Of a stretch of 64,000 nucleotides of DNA, positions 35,201 through 45,686 are shown piece by piece. How positions within the stretch are numbered: the first letter of the stretch is position 1; the number at the start of each line of letters is the position of its first letter. The notes under the pieces were generated by a model, which made no database searches, was not told the origin of the DNA, and saw only the letters and a program-made list of their open reading frames with translations. The stretch comes from Meloidogyne chitwoodi (taxonomy: Eukaryota; Nematoda; Chromadorea; Rhabditida; Meloidogynidae), in contig JACZZP010000008.1 of the NCBI GenBank assembly GCA_015183035.1, positions 682,001-746,000 on the forward strand, given 5' to 3'. Made by a program: the position numbers and the translations under genes.

Positions 35201-36469
35201 CTAAAAAAATTAAAAGAAATTAAAAGAAATTTAAAAAAATGTTTAAAAAAACTTTTCTCGAAATTCTTTAGAACCATCAAGTAATTCAACACATTTTTTG
35301 GAAAGAGTTGTATTCCTTTCATTTAAAAAAGTAACTTGTTCATTTAACATTCTTGAATTATTTTCTGATGCATCTAATTTTGCTTTTAATTCATCTCTTT
35401 CAGCTATTAAAGCAACTTTTTCTTGTTGAAGTGTTTCTACTCCAATTTCTAATGTTTTCATTACCTAAAAATGAAAAATAGATAAACAAATTTTTTTAAT
35501 ATTCAAATATTTTGACTCAAATCTGTATGGAGATTTTTGTTACAAAATTGATAGGTTTGAATTAGAGATGAATATAACGTAATTAAGAATATGTGCATTA
35601 TTATTTTCTTAATTTCAGATTATTAAAAACCCTAATAATATTAATAATAATAGATCATTTTCATAAAAAGATAAACAATTTAGGGGAACTATTTCGATTA
35701 TTTTCTTAATTTCAGATTCTCAAAAATCCGAATAATTTTTATAAAAATAGATGAAATACATACAAAGGTAACAATTTAGAGGAGAGCTTTATATTATCTT
35801 CCTAATCTTAAAAAACAGAATCATTTTAATAGAAATAGATCAAATAACTAGTAAGATAACATTTTAGGAGGTTATCTCTATATTTTCTTTTTTATTTTAG
35901 GACTATTTACAGATATTAATACCGAATATTTGATCTTTTCTATTCTATATTTAGATTAAAGTATTTTACAAAGAACGTTTTCTGCATAATTATTCCAGAA
36001 ATGCCCAAATATACTAAAAAACTATCAAAAACTCTATTTAAATTAAGCCAAACCTCAATAATTTCGTTATTTCTTTTCAAAACTCCATTATATTCTCTTT
36101 GTAATGTAAGATGCCTATTTTCTGCATAAGATTTAGCATTATTTGTGTTAGTAAGCTCAGTTTCCAAACGAATTACTTGAGATTGAGCAGAAGCAAGTTG
36201 TAAACTTAAAGACTCATTTCGAGATTCATAACTTAGTGAAGTTGAAGATTTTGAACTTTGAGAAGAACCACCAGTTCCACCACTGTGATAAAGATGATTG
36301 CTGCTATGTCTAAGAAATAAATTTAGATTAAATATTAATTAAAAAACCTAGATTCATGGCTTCCTTCTTTTTTACTACTACTGCTCTTATGATATTTTGA
36401 AGGAATTGGAATTTTTCTGACATCATCGTACTTTCTGCCATTAATTGATGAAGAGTTTTGATAACTCAT
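32299..36469 (-). CDS. Coiled-coil protein, family not recognised
   Basis: Starts [19 protein letters not shown] at 36469. The N-terminal 80 residues are Ser-rich and basic ([30 protein letters not shown]), followed by long heptad-rich coiled coil across several exons: [101 protein letters not shown] linker rich in His/Asp/Asn precedes the last exon ([20 protein letters not shown]), which ends in an acidic and Asn-rich tail at 32299. About eight exons. The intron between about 32650 and 34560 contains a whole gene on the opposite strand, and the 35.5-35.9 kb intron holds tandem repeats. Start is 262 bp from the divergent SREK1IP1-like gene. No enzymatic motif was seen. Confidence 0.7.
33368..34280 (+). 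CDS. Small cysteine-rich single-pass membrane protein, nested gene (VOPP1/WBP1-like layout)
   Basis: Three exons, 33368-33510, 33716-33799 and 34052-34280, join in frame. A signal peptide ([19 protein letters not shown]) is followed by a short ectodomain with paired cysteines ([29 protein letters not shown]). Then come a membrane helix ([20 protein letters not shown]) and a charged, Asn/Arg/Ser-rich tail ending KKHSTTIV. The order of signal peptide, CC-xxx-CC ectodomain, membrane helix with cysteines and polar tail resembles the VOPP1/WBP1/Shisa-type proteins; this is a resemblance of layout only. The gene lies wholly inside an intron of the coiled-coil gene on the opposite strand. Function unknown. 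Confidence 0.68.
33917..33980 (+). repeat. tRNA-like relic related to the one near 4.7 kb
   Basis: Contains GGATGGTTAAGTGGGTAACA, shared nearly exactly with the minus-strand relic at 4717-4785, and resembles a tRNA A box and D arm. No clear B box. It lies in the second intron of the nested membrane-protein gene. Confidence 0.4.
35595..35900. repeat. About three degenerate tandem copies of a ~100-bp unit
   Basis: The phrase TTATTTTCTTAATTTCAGAT occurs at about 35600 and again at about 35699 (each followed by Ccc/Ccg-AATAAT, an AATAGAT segment, and ACAATTTAGGGGA-like text). A weaker third copy starts near 35795 (TATCTTCCTAATCTT). The array is inside an intron of the coiled-coil gene. Each unit carries a TTTCAG that could mimic a splice acceptor. 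Confidence 0.6.
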
Positions 36470-36731
36470 TTTTAAAATAAAAAGACAAGGGATTTTAAAA
36501 GTCAAAATCTGAAAAAAAAACAAAATATTTAAATGTAAACATAATCTTAGAAAATATCAGAATAAAAATAAAGGTTTTTGTTAGTTGAATTTGCGAATTA
36601 AAATTCTTTTTGGCATTATGCTTTAAATATTAGAGTATTAAAAATAGAGATATGTTTGAGTCAAAGACTGATCCTTTAGATATAAATCTTTTTAATCAAT
36701 TTTTTAATAATTTTAGTTTTAGTAAAATCTT
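36470..36731. promoter_or_regulatory. Short divergent promoter between coiled-coil and SREK1IP1-like genes
   Basis: The two ATGs face outward with only 262 bp between them, so a bidirectional promoter is likely. No specific element is claimed. Confidence 0.45.
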
Positions 36732-37349
36732 ATGGCCGGTAATGCTAATTTTACACCACTTGGGCAAATTAGAAGAATGCCAAAAAATAATGAAGAAGAA
36801 GGTTTAGGTCAACAAAGAATATCTGGCTTGCCTGCTCCAATTTCAGGAGAACATATTGGTTTATTATTATTATTTTTTAATATTTTTAATTAAATTTTTT
36901 CTTCCTTAAAGGTATTCAAGGAGAAATTTTAGCCCGTGCCCAATTAGCTACCGGGGCTTGTACAAAATGTGGTTATGTTGGTCATTTACCATTTCAATGC
37001 CGTAATTTTATTCAAATAAAACCAAATCAGAAGGCAGACATTGACATTTCTTCAACAAGTTCGGAAGAATATACAACACCTTTAACTTCAAAAGAAGGTA
37101 TATTTTAAAATTTTAGAATTAAAAAATAATCTTTAAATTTAAGATAAGAAACAACTTAAAAAAATGAAGAAACGTCAAAAGAAAGAAATGAAAAAATTGG
37201 AGAAAAAAATTAAAAAAGAATTAATAAAAAAGAAACATAGAAAGAGGAGGCATTCATCATCATCAGGAAGCAGTTCAACAAGTTCAGAAAAGAGTAGGAG
37301 GAAGAAAAAGAAAAAATCTGAAATAAAATCAAAGAAAAAGGTTAGGTAA
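36732..37349 (+). CDS. SREK1IP1-like zinc-knuckle splicing-regulatory protein
   Basis: Three exons. It starts MAGNANFTPLGQIRRMPKNN. Exon 2 holds a single CCHC knuckle, CTKCGYVGHLPFQC, directly followed by RNFIQIKPN and then DIDISSTSSEEY; this order (knuckle, RNF, Asp-x-Ser-Ser-Thr-Ser-Ser-Glu) is the hallmark of SREK1-interacting protein 1. The last exon is a long Lys/Glu coil and an SR/K-rich tail (RRHSSSSGSSSTSSEKSRRK), also as in that family. It presumably acts in the nucleus with SR-type splicing regulators; that role comes from the family. The length of about 170 residues fits. Ends at 37349. Confidence 0.8.
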
Positions 37350-38372
37350 AAATTATTTTTAATTTATACTTTTTATAAATTTTTTTACATTAATATAAAA
37401 TAAAAAGGGAGAAATTTTTACAAATATAATTGTAAAGTTATGATTTTAATCCATAAATCAAAGGTAAACTTATTTTTTATTATTTTTATTGTATAAAAGA
37501 GAAAGGATTTTTTGCCAATAAAATTATATTAAAAAAGGCATTCCTTGGGAATCCGGGTCCCGAAATTTTTTATTATTTTTACGTGAAACTTGGTATACGG
37601 GGGTAATCGAGGGCGATGATCACGAATCTAATAATATATTTTGTCTAACACTTGATTTTATCTATGATTTTTCATCAAGTACTTGATTTTTAGTCACTAT
37701 ATAATGGAGGTCGGTCAAATTATAGATCATTCGATTCCTCTCGAAGATCTGAGTCTAATGGTACCACTCCCATGATGCAGAAATGTTGGTGAACTAAGAT
37801 ACAGATCTTTGAAAATCGAAAAAACGATAGTGGGAGCAATTGATTTTTGGGATTGAAAATTCAAATATTCATATTTTATCTCATTCGAAAGCTTTTTCGA
37901 TCTGAGTTGAATGACACCAAAATCATCACGATTGGTGATTTTACAAAGCTATGACTAATTAAGAAAAATAAAAAGATGCAAAAATCAAGTACTTGATGAA
38001 AAATCATAGATAAAATCAGCGTTAGACAAAATCTATTATCAGATTTGTGATCAGCGCCCTCGATAACCCCCGTATACCAAGTTTCACGTAAAAATAAGAA
38101 AAAAATTTTCGGGACCCGGATTCCCAAGGAATGCCTTAAAAATTACAATTCTAAATGGGTAGAATTAATCTGATGATTTTTTTGTAAATTGGTGCTCACA
38201 TTCAAAAATATTAAAATATATCAAACTCTTTTTAACAATTTTTTTTATTAAAATGAGAATCCTCAACAACGAGATAAATTTAAAATGAAGAAAAAACCTT
38301 AACAAAATATTTTTTAAAAATCCAATAGGAATAGAGTATACTTTGAAAATATTTTCTTATTTCAATCAAAAT
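37350..38372. other. Convergent intergenic region with palindromic element 4
   Basis: Contains the element at 37535-38137. Flanking parts are short AT-rich spacers without a gene. Confidence 0.5.
37535..38137. mobile_element. Palindromic element 4 with ~155-bp inverted ends
   Basis: Begins AAGGCATTCCTTGGGAATCC and ends with the reverse complement. The arms remain complementary through GTATACGGGGGTAATCGAGG and a second block (TGATTTTTCATCAAGTACTT). The interior carries one 45-nt box (37881-37925) shared with the other palindromic elements, but its ends are unlike theirs. No coding frame for a transposase is present, so it is non-autonomous. Confidence 0.8.
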
Positions 38373-39352
38373 TTAGTCGCTCACATCAGTCTCAGATTTT
38401 CTCCATTCATCAGAGACTATATAAAATTTCACGATTCGAAAGTCTTCTTCGGCCACGTGTCTGAAAAATAAATTTAAAAAAATGAAAAAATATACCGAAG
38501 TCCCTCCTCCATTGCTAATAGAAGAATTTGATGATATAAGACCACTTAGCAAGGAACTGTTATTTGATGGAGTACTTGTCTCTTTTCTTTCCGTCCATTG
38601 TTTACTTCTTGAAACATATACTTGTTTTCCTCTTCCAACAGCATATTTTGAGTTATTTCGTTTTTCCCTCTAAATTTACTTTTAAAGTCTAATTTATTTA
38701 TTTTACCTCTTCTTCTTCTTTTGCAAAAGCACATTCAATTCCAAATCTTTTTCTATAACGTTTAGCCAAAATTTTATCAGCGTTAGGACAATCACGACTA
38801 TTGACATTATTTCTCATACGAATCTTTCTAAATATTTATAAAAAATTTCTCTAAACTCATCACTTTATGTGTACGCCTTACATTTATTCCAATTTTTAAT
38901 AAAAATATTAAAAACCTGTTTTTATCCAATTCTAAAAACGATGCAGCTTGTTCTTGATGGACTGAAGTTCTTTTGTCAACTTCGGACATTGGATAATGAT
39001 ATGTTGTCACTCCATCGGTGTCATCAAGTTCAATAAAGTTTTTCATATGTTCGGAACGTAGAAATTCTTCGAAGGAATTAAATCCTAATTCCAAAGATAA
39101 TTTAAAAGGATCAATGCCATTATCCTCACTTAAAGAAATAAAAGTTTTGAGATTTTAAAAGACTTACAAAACATGCAATCCAAGATCCCAATCACGAATA
39201 TAACCAATTTCATTAGCTCTTAAGGTGATGGCAATTTTGTTACAAAAATTTTGAATTTTTATTATTCTTTCATTGTCAGAGTGCTGATCATGTTGTTCTT
39301 CATTGGAAATTGAAAATTTTTGTAAATTAAATAAGCAATGATGATCTTCCAT
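38373..39352 (-). CDS. Possible LOTUS/OST-HTH-like protein
   Basis: Starts MEDHHCLFNLQKFSISNEEQ at 39352. A helical segment (IIKIQNFCNKIAITLRANEI) continues across an intron into DPFKLSLELGFNSFEEFLRS and EHMKNFIELDDTDGVTTYHY. A small winged helix ending in GF-x-(S/K)-(F/L)-x-(E/D)-(F/L)-L and a beta hairpin is the pattern of LOTUS/OST-HTH domains, found in germ-granule proteins. The following exons are basic (KIRMRNNVNSRD, KILAKRYRKRFGI), then Ser-rich, and the last ends FYIVSDEWRKSETDVSD at 38373. About five exons. The assignment rests on fold-like pattern alone; a different small helical domain is possible. Confidence 0.5.
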
Positions 39353-39768
39353 TTCTCAATTAATTTTATAATTTAAAAATTAGTATTTCTGGGTATAATA
39401 ATTAAAAAGGGACCTGTACATTTGGTCGAACAAAATTGCACGACATTTCGCCTCTACTCTAAAAAAACTACATTTCGTTTACCCGAGCCCACGATTTTTT
39501 GCCGTTGGGACGAAATGTCGTGCAGTATCTGTCGACAAAATGTCTGGACACGCTTAAAATTAGTTTTCAAAATTAATTTTTCTCTGTCATTCTAATATTA
39601 ACTCACTCATTAAATAGAATGCCAAAAATTTTGAAAAAAGACGTAAATTCAAATTTTAAAGCAATCAATCCTTTTATTTATTTGCAATTCATTTAAAAAA
39701 TAGTTAAATAATAAAAATAGTTATTTAATTTAATTATCAAATTTTCAGTCAAAATATTTTAATATCCA
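39353..39768. other. Intergenic region with palindromic repeat copy 2
   Basis: Between the LOTUS-like gene start and the collagen 2 stop, both on the minus strand. Includes the 88-bp repeat at 39437-39524; the rest is AT-rich spacer. Confidence 0.5.
39437..39524. repeat. Short palindromic repeat (MITE-like), copy 2
   Basis: Begins TGCACGACATTTCG and ends CGAAATGTCGTGCA. Near-identical inside to the copy at 8423-8509 (ACTACATTTCGTTTACCCGA shared). Both copies are also followed by similar flanks (a second, imperfect half-palindrome with AAATGTC), so the unit may extend about 30 bp further. Confidence 0.75.
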
Positions 39769-41921
39769 GGTGCCAATCTAGGTTGAGGACAATGATCACA
39801 AGATCCACCATTACCCAATGTGCCAGGACTGCCTGTAGGTCCAGTTGACCCATTCGGCCCTGGTGGTCCTTAAAAATATATTTATTTTAATTATTTTGAA
39901 TTATTTACCTTTTTGTCCAGGCTCTCCAGGTGGTCCAGAAGGACCATTCTCACCATCTTTTCCTGGCTAAAAATTATTTTAATTTTTTGAAAATAAAATA
40001 TCAAGTTTTTTTACCTGTCCTGGCTTTCCTGGTGAACCGGGAGGTCCCTGATTTATAAATAATATTTTTTTATTTTTAAAAAAGTTGGAAAAAATGTTAC
40101 CGGTCTTCCTGGCTGTCCAGGAGGTCCAGGTGGCGGTTTCTCTCCAGGTATTGTTATTCCTGGTTCTCCCGGTGGTCCTCTCTGACCTGAAAGTTTATTT
40201 TAATATTTTTTTAAAAATTAAAAATAAACCAGTAGGTCCAGGCTGCCCTGGAGGGCCAGGAAGCCCTGGAGGTCCTTGAATGCCAGGATGACCATCTTCT
40301 CCATCTAAAAATAAATTATTTTTAAATTAAAAAAATAATTTAATAACTTTTTCCAGGCAATCCAGGTTGACCATCATTTCCAGGTGGTCCTTAAAATTAA
40401 AAATAAATTTTAAAAAATCTTAAAAATTACCTGATGGACCCATTGGCCCTGGTGGTGCTTGACATGGACATTGAGGTGGAACAGGCAATACACGATCGTG
40501 TAGTTCAGCATCTTGTCCAGGAGGTCCTGATGGTCCTTAAAATATATTTAAGTTCTAATTTATAAAAATAATTATTGAAAAATTACCTGGCCCTTCCCCT
40601 GGCGCCCCATCCTTTCCTGACTCTCCTGGTGGTCCTTAAAAATATAATTAGCTATTTTTGTGTTCTAAAATTTAAAAAAATGACCATCAGGTCCAGGGGG
40701 TCCTTGTTGACATGTACAACATAAAGAATCATCAGAAGATGCTTCTCTACGTTTTCTTTCATTTAATCCCAAAAATTCTAAAGGTAAAAATTCTTTTTTA
40801 TTTTTTTCTATTGTTTCATCTTCTAAATCTAATGTAGCCAATTCTACTTCAATCTGAAAAATAGTGTTAATATAGTAGTTTTATTTGTTAGTTTAAGATT
40901 TTCCGGTTTTTCTAGTTCAATTTATTCGTTCAATAAATGTTTTAGAAAAATAACAAATTTAATATAAAACATTAACATTTTGGGTAAATATCCAGAATAC
41001 CAACCCCTCACAGATATGGACAAATTATATGTCATTCAAAAGAGCACATCGAGCTGAGTCGAATAACATAAAAATCAGGAACCGGTCGCAACCATGAGCC
41101 GAGATACATACCCCCGAATATTGAAAAACCATAGGGGGGAGTAAGCTCTACTAAGTGATTACCGCGGCTGCACTTAAATTATTTTCACTGAATTAAATAT
41201 TTTGTTGTAATTTGCGCTGTAGAATGACGCATGTACCAAAAGCAAACCAGGGATAGGCTCCCAAATGAAGAAGTCATAAAACACTCCCAATAGGTCCAAG
41301 TTTGGGTGTTTCCAGCAAATTTAGATTCTTCATACCTTTGTTTAAAATCATTCAATCAAGACGATTTTGGTCTCATTCGATAGGTCTCGAAGAGCTCTTT
41401 CGAATGAGCTATCATACTCATATTCGGATTTTTTACCCCAAAATGAGCTTGGTCCCCCCTGAACTTTTACAATTTTCAGGGGTCTGTAACTCAGCTCATG
41501 CTTGCGACCGGTTCCTGATTTTTATGTCATTCGACTCAGCACGATGTGCTCTTTCGAATGACATATAATTTGTCCATATCTGTGAGAGGTAGGTATTCTG
41601 GATATTTTCCACATTTTGTCATTGACCATTTTGTCCGTTGGACGAATATTTTTTTTAATTTCAAAAATTAAAAATTCAAACCATTTGTTGCCACATATCT
41701 TTTTCTCTAATTTTACAATATTCAACTTCTCCTTGTACTGAAGCTTGTAATTTTTGTATATAATGAAATATTAAAGGAAAAGTTAAAAGACAAGCAGTGA
41801 CAGAAAATGTTGAAAATACAACAGCAATAAAAGCAGAATTTCTAAGTTTTGATTTTTTTGAATTTTTTTGTTGAAATTTAGAAGAAATATTTAAATAATT
41901 ATTTTGAGATAATATTGACAT
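39769..41921 (-). CDS. Cuticle collagen 2
   Basis: Starts MSILSQNNYLNISSKF at 41921 and carries the nematode cuticle-collagen N-domain: FIAVVFSTFSVTACLLTFPL (membrane/anchor segment), then IFHYIQKLQASVQGEVEYCK and REKDMWQQM. After a large intron (which contains palindromic element 2) come LDLEDETIEKNKKEFLPLEF and a furin/subtilisin-type site NERKRREA, a cysteine cluster (LCCTCQQGPPG) and Pro-rich Gly-X-Y blocks interrupted by CPCQAPPGP. It ends in a C-terminal cysteine pair SCDHCPQPRLAPGY at 39769, the ending of one common collagen group. About ten exons, many broken within Gly-X-Y triplets. Processing and cross-linking are as in the family. Confidence 0.92.
40986..41607. mobile_element. Palindromic element 2 in collagen 2 intron 1
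   Basis: Left end AAATATCCAGAATACC and right end GGTATTCTGGATATTT are complementary. Further inside, ATATGTCATTCAAAAGAGCA pairs with the right arm. GAAAAACCATAGGGGGGAGT in the left arm is shared with element 1. The core (GTAGAATGACGCATGTACCA, AATAGGTCCAAGTTTG) matches elements 1 and 3. Three 45-nt boxes are present. It interrupts only intron sequence. No transposase frame. Confidence 0.8.
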
Positions 41922-43494
41922 TTTTTAAATAAAAAAAGAAAATTTATATTTTTTAGTTATTTTAACATTTTTTAATTTAAATAAAAATAAAATTAATAGA
42001 AAAATAGTGGAAATATATTTAAATATTTAATAAATAATAATTTATATTTTTAAAGAAAATCAACAAAAATATTTCACGCAATTAAAAATAAAAAATGAGG
42101 AGGAAAAAAATTATTTTTAAGAGAGAAAAAGAAGAAAAATAAAAAGGAGATATTATAATTGTTATAAAAAAATAATAAATTGCTTTAAAAACAAGAAGCC
42201 GATTACAAAAAAAGAAATGAATGAAACACTATTTTATACAAAAGAAAATTAAAAAATAAATAAAATATATTAAAAAGAAAATTAATTAATTTATTATAAA
42301 ATTTAAAAAAATAATTAAAATAAATAATTAAAAAAAGTTTTTTTTAAATATTTTAGTAGGTATTTTTAAATTAAAAATTATACTTGTATTGGAATTATTA
42401 AAAAAAAATTAATTAATTAAAAATTTAATTATTTAGAAAAAATAAATTTAAAGAAAAATCGTACGAAAAAAAATTTTTTGTGAACAAAAAAATAAATTTA
42501 AAAACACAAAATGCTGGCATTAATTTTCTATGAAATTAAAAATAATTTTTTTTTATGTCTAAAAATTTTATTAAAAAAATGATTTTTAAATTAAATTTAA
42601 AAATAAAAAAAATAATTTTTAAATATTTAATCATTTTATTATTTATTTTCCCTTTTTTTAAAATAAAAAAATTTTTTTTATTTAAATATATACCTAATTT
42701 TTATATTTCCTTATCTTTTATTTTATTTATTTACTTAAAAAATGTGAGTTCCTTATTTTATTTAAAAAGGTATTTTTTATTACAATAAATTTTTGTTTTT
42801 TTTCCAATAAAATTAAAAAAAATCTATTATATTTATTTTAAAATTTTGTGAATATTAAAATAATTATTAATATTTTATTTTCAAAGAAATAATTATTTCC
42901 TTGTTTTTGCTTAAAAATTAAAAAATTATTTTTAAATATTAATATCAAATATATAAACTCGTAATTATTTAATAAAACACTGCTGATTCTTTTATTTTTA
43001 AATCCAATGAGACAAAATATATTTAAATATTCTCTTATATTTATTTTAATATTTTCTATGCCGTAAAGGAGAGAATTTTTCTATTTTTAAAAATTCTATT
43101 TTCTAAATATTTTTTAGTTAAATTAAATAATTTCCTAAATTTATTTTTATTTAAAAATAGTAAATATTAACAGCTATTCTTTTTATTAAAATAATTTTAA
43201 ACTAATTTTTATTTAAATATTAAAAGGAAATAAATTAATTAATAAATAATACATAATAAAATATTAAATAAATAAAACTTATTATTTATTTATAAAGCAA
43301 CATTTTAATAAAACTTTTTTACAATAAAAAAAGTTTAAAGCACAAGAAATAAATAAACAGACAAATAAATAAACTTTTTTTTTGCTTTTATAGTACTCAA
43401 TAAAAATAAAACTTGACTACTATTTAAACAATAAAAAAAGTTTTAATTAAAAATAAAATAAATTTTTTAAAAACTTTTTTTTTAAGGGAAAGAA
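41922..43494. other. Divergent intergenic region, extremely AT-rich
   Basis: 1.57 kb almost entirely of A/T runs between collagen 2 and the lipase. Open stretches inside encode only Lys/Phe/Ile/Leu-rich text and are attributed to composition. The promoters of both flanking genes are presumed here. Confidence 0.55.
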
Positions 43495-45486
43495 ATGAAA
43501 TTATTTTATTTATTTTTGTTTATTTTAATTAATATTTTATTAAATAAATTAGTTTTATCAAAAGATGAAAAATTATTAATTAAACAATTACCGGAAGAAA
43601 ATTTAACAACTGTGAGTTTATTTTTATTTTTAATTTATTTTTTAAAATATTTTTTAATAAAGCCAGAAATAATTAAATATTGGGGTTATAATTGTCAAGT
43701 ATTTAAAGTAACAACAGAAGATGGTTATATTCTTGAATTACATAGAATACCTAATGGACGTAATTCTTTAAATAATAATTTACAAAATAAACCTGTTATA
43801 TTTCTTCAACATGGATTATTAGCATCTAGTGCTGATTGGGTAAAGAAAAATAATTTTTTTTAGTTTTTAAAATTTTTTTAATGATAATTTAGGTCTAATG
43901 GGAAAGTAATTTTACCTGTATTGAAATTAGGGTTATAATTAATGTTCAACTTTTTTTAGGCATTTTTCTTAGAATTTTCAATTCTAGGGTTCTCTCCAAT
44001 AATAAATATATTTTTATTTTTCTGTAAATAAATTTATTTTTTAATATTAAAATATATTAATATGAGAATATTGGTAAAACATTTATTAAATATATTTTTT
44101 AGATAACAAATTTACCTCATCAATCATTAGGATTTTTGCTAGCAGATGCTGGTTTTGATGTTTGGTTGGGAAATATTAGAGGAAATTTTTACTCATTAAA
44201 ACATAAAAAATATACAAAAAGAGATGCTAAATATTGGGAATTTAGGTAAAATAATAATTTTTAAATATTTATTTAATTAATTTATTAGTTGGGACGAAAT
44301 GTCGGCAAAAGATTTACCAGCAATGATAAATAAAGCTTTATTTGTTAGTGGACAATCTAAGCTATATTATGTTGGACATAGTCAAGGAACAGAAATTATG
44401 TTTGGTTTATTAGCTAGTAATCCTAAATTTGCAAAAAAGGTATAAAAATTGATTTTTTTTTTGAAAAATATTTTATTAGATAAACAAATTTTTTGCCCTT
44501 GCACCTGTTGCTTCTGTCAAACATATAAGAGGTTTATTTGCTATAATAGGCAAATTATTTGGAAAACATTTGGGAATTCTTATTAAATTTTTTGGTTCAC
44601 GTGAATTTCTTCCACATAATTGGGCATCTGAAATATTTGCTAAAATGATTTGTGGACAAAAATGGGAAAATCCATTGTGTGATAATATTCTTTTTTTAAT
44701 TGGGGGACCTGAAAGTTCTCAATTTAATCAGGTATAACTAAATATATTTTATTATTTTTTAATTTTTAAGACTCGTCTTATGGTTTATATGGCACATGAA
44801 CCTGCTGGAACTTCAACAAAAAATATTGTTCATTGGGTAAAAAATAATTATTGTAAAGAATCTTTGATTATTTTAGAGTTTATTACGATTTAATTGTCCC
44901 TTTCTCATACGTGACGTTGTGGTGTAATGGTTAACACGTTTGTCTTGCAAAAGAGAGCCCTGGTTCGATTCCGGCCGTCGCTCTGGTCCTTTTCCTGTCA
45001 TCCCCTCCCATCCCTTTTACACTAAAGTGGCAACCAGTCACTTTATTTATTTAAAAAATATTTTTTCTTTTTATTAAAAATTTAGTCTCAAATGCAACAA
45101 TCTGGCCTTGTTCAAAAATTTGATTATGGCACAAAAAAAGAAAATCTTTTACATTATGGAAAAGTATTTTTAATTAATTTTTAAATATATTTATTTAAAG
45201 GATATTGCTCCAATTTATAATTTAAGCAATATTAATGTACCTATTTATTTGTATTATAGTGATGCTGATTGGTTAGCAACTACTAAAGATATTCAAGTTA
45301 TTTAAAAAAAAAATTTATTAAAAAAAATAAATTTTTAAGGAAAATATTCTTCAAAAAATTCCAAAAGAATTTATTAAAGTTTCAAAGAATTTATTCAATT
45401 TTAATCATTTTGATTTTATTTGGGGACTTAATGCACAAGATAAAATTTATAATGAAATTATTAGAGAAGCCACAACGAAAATATAA
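43495..45486 (+). CDS. Lysosomal acid-type lipase (LIPL family)
   Basis: Alpha/beta-hydrolase that hydrolyses triglycerides or cholesteryl esters; secreted or lysosomal. A signal peptide ([16 protein letters not shown]) is followed by the family N-terminus [20 protein letters not shown] with [13 protein letters not shown], then [15 protein letters not shown] (oxyanion-hole HG), [30 protein letters not shown], the nucleophile elbow [14 protein letters not shown], and late motifs YYSDADWLA (acid) and [11 protein letters not shown] (histidine). It ends at 45486. Eight or nine exons; the intron after NIVHW contains SINE copy B. The catalytic triad appears complete. The exon beginning near 44287 shares 17 nt with the 88-bp palindromic repeat. 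Confidence 0.92.
44914..45055 (+). repeat. tRNA-derived SINE, copy B
   Basis: Has an A box (TGGTGTAATGG), an anticodon-like TTGCAAA, and a perfect B box (GGTTCGATTCC). A tail follows with CCTTTTACACTAAAGTGGCA and ACCAGTCACTTTATTTATTT. Head and tail both match copy A at 2781-2940. It lies in an intron of the lipase, same orientation as the gene. Confidence 0.78.
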
Positions 45487-45686
45487 TTTTTAGAAATTAA
45501 TTAAATTTTGACATTTTTTGTTTTTGCATAATTATTGTGAATATTATAAAAATATTTTATTAGACTTTTTACCTTTAATTTAAAATAAATTATGAATTTA
45601 TTTTAAAAAGTTATTTTATAAAAGTCAATAAATTAAATTAATTAAAATTTTTTTTAAATAAATATTATTTCCTTCTTTACAATTAA

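Noticed and set aside
42555..42788. 77-codon Lys/Phe/Ile-rich frame
   Set aside because: Composition artefact of an A/T-only stretch; no codon structure, domain or splice support.
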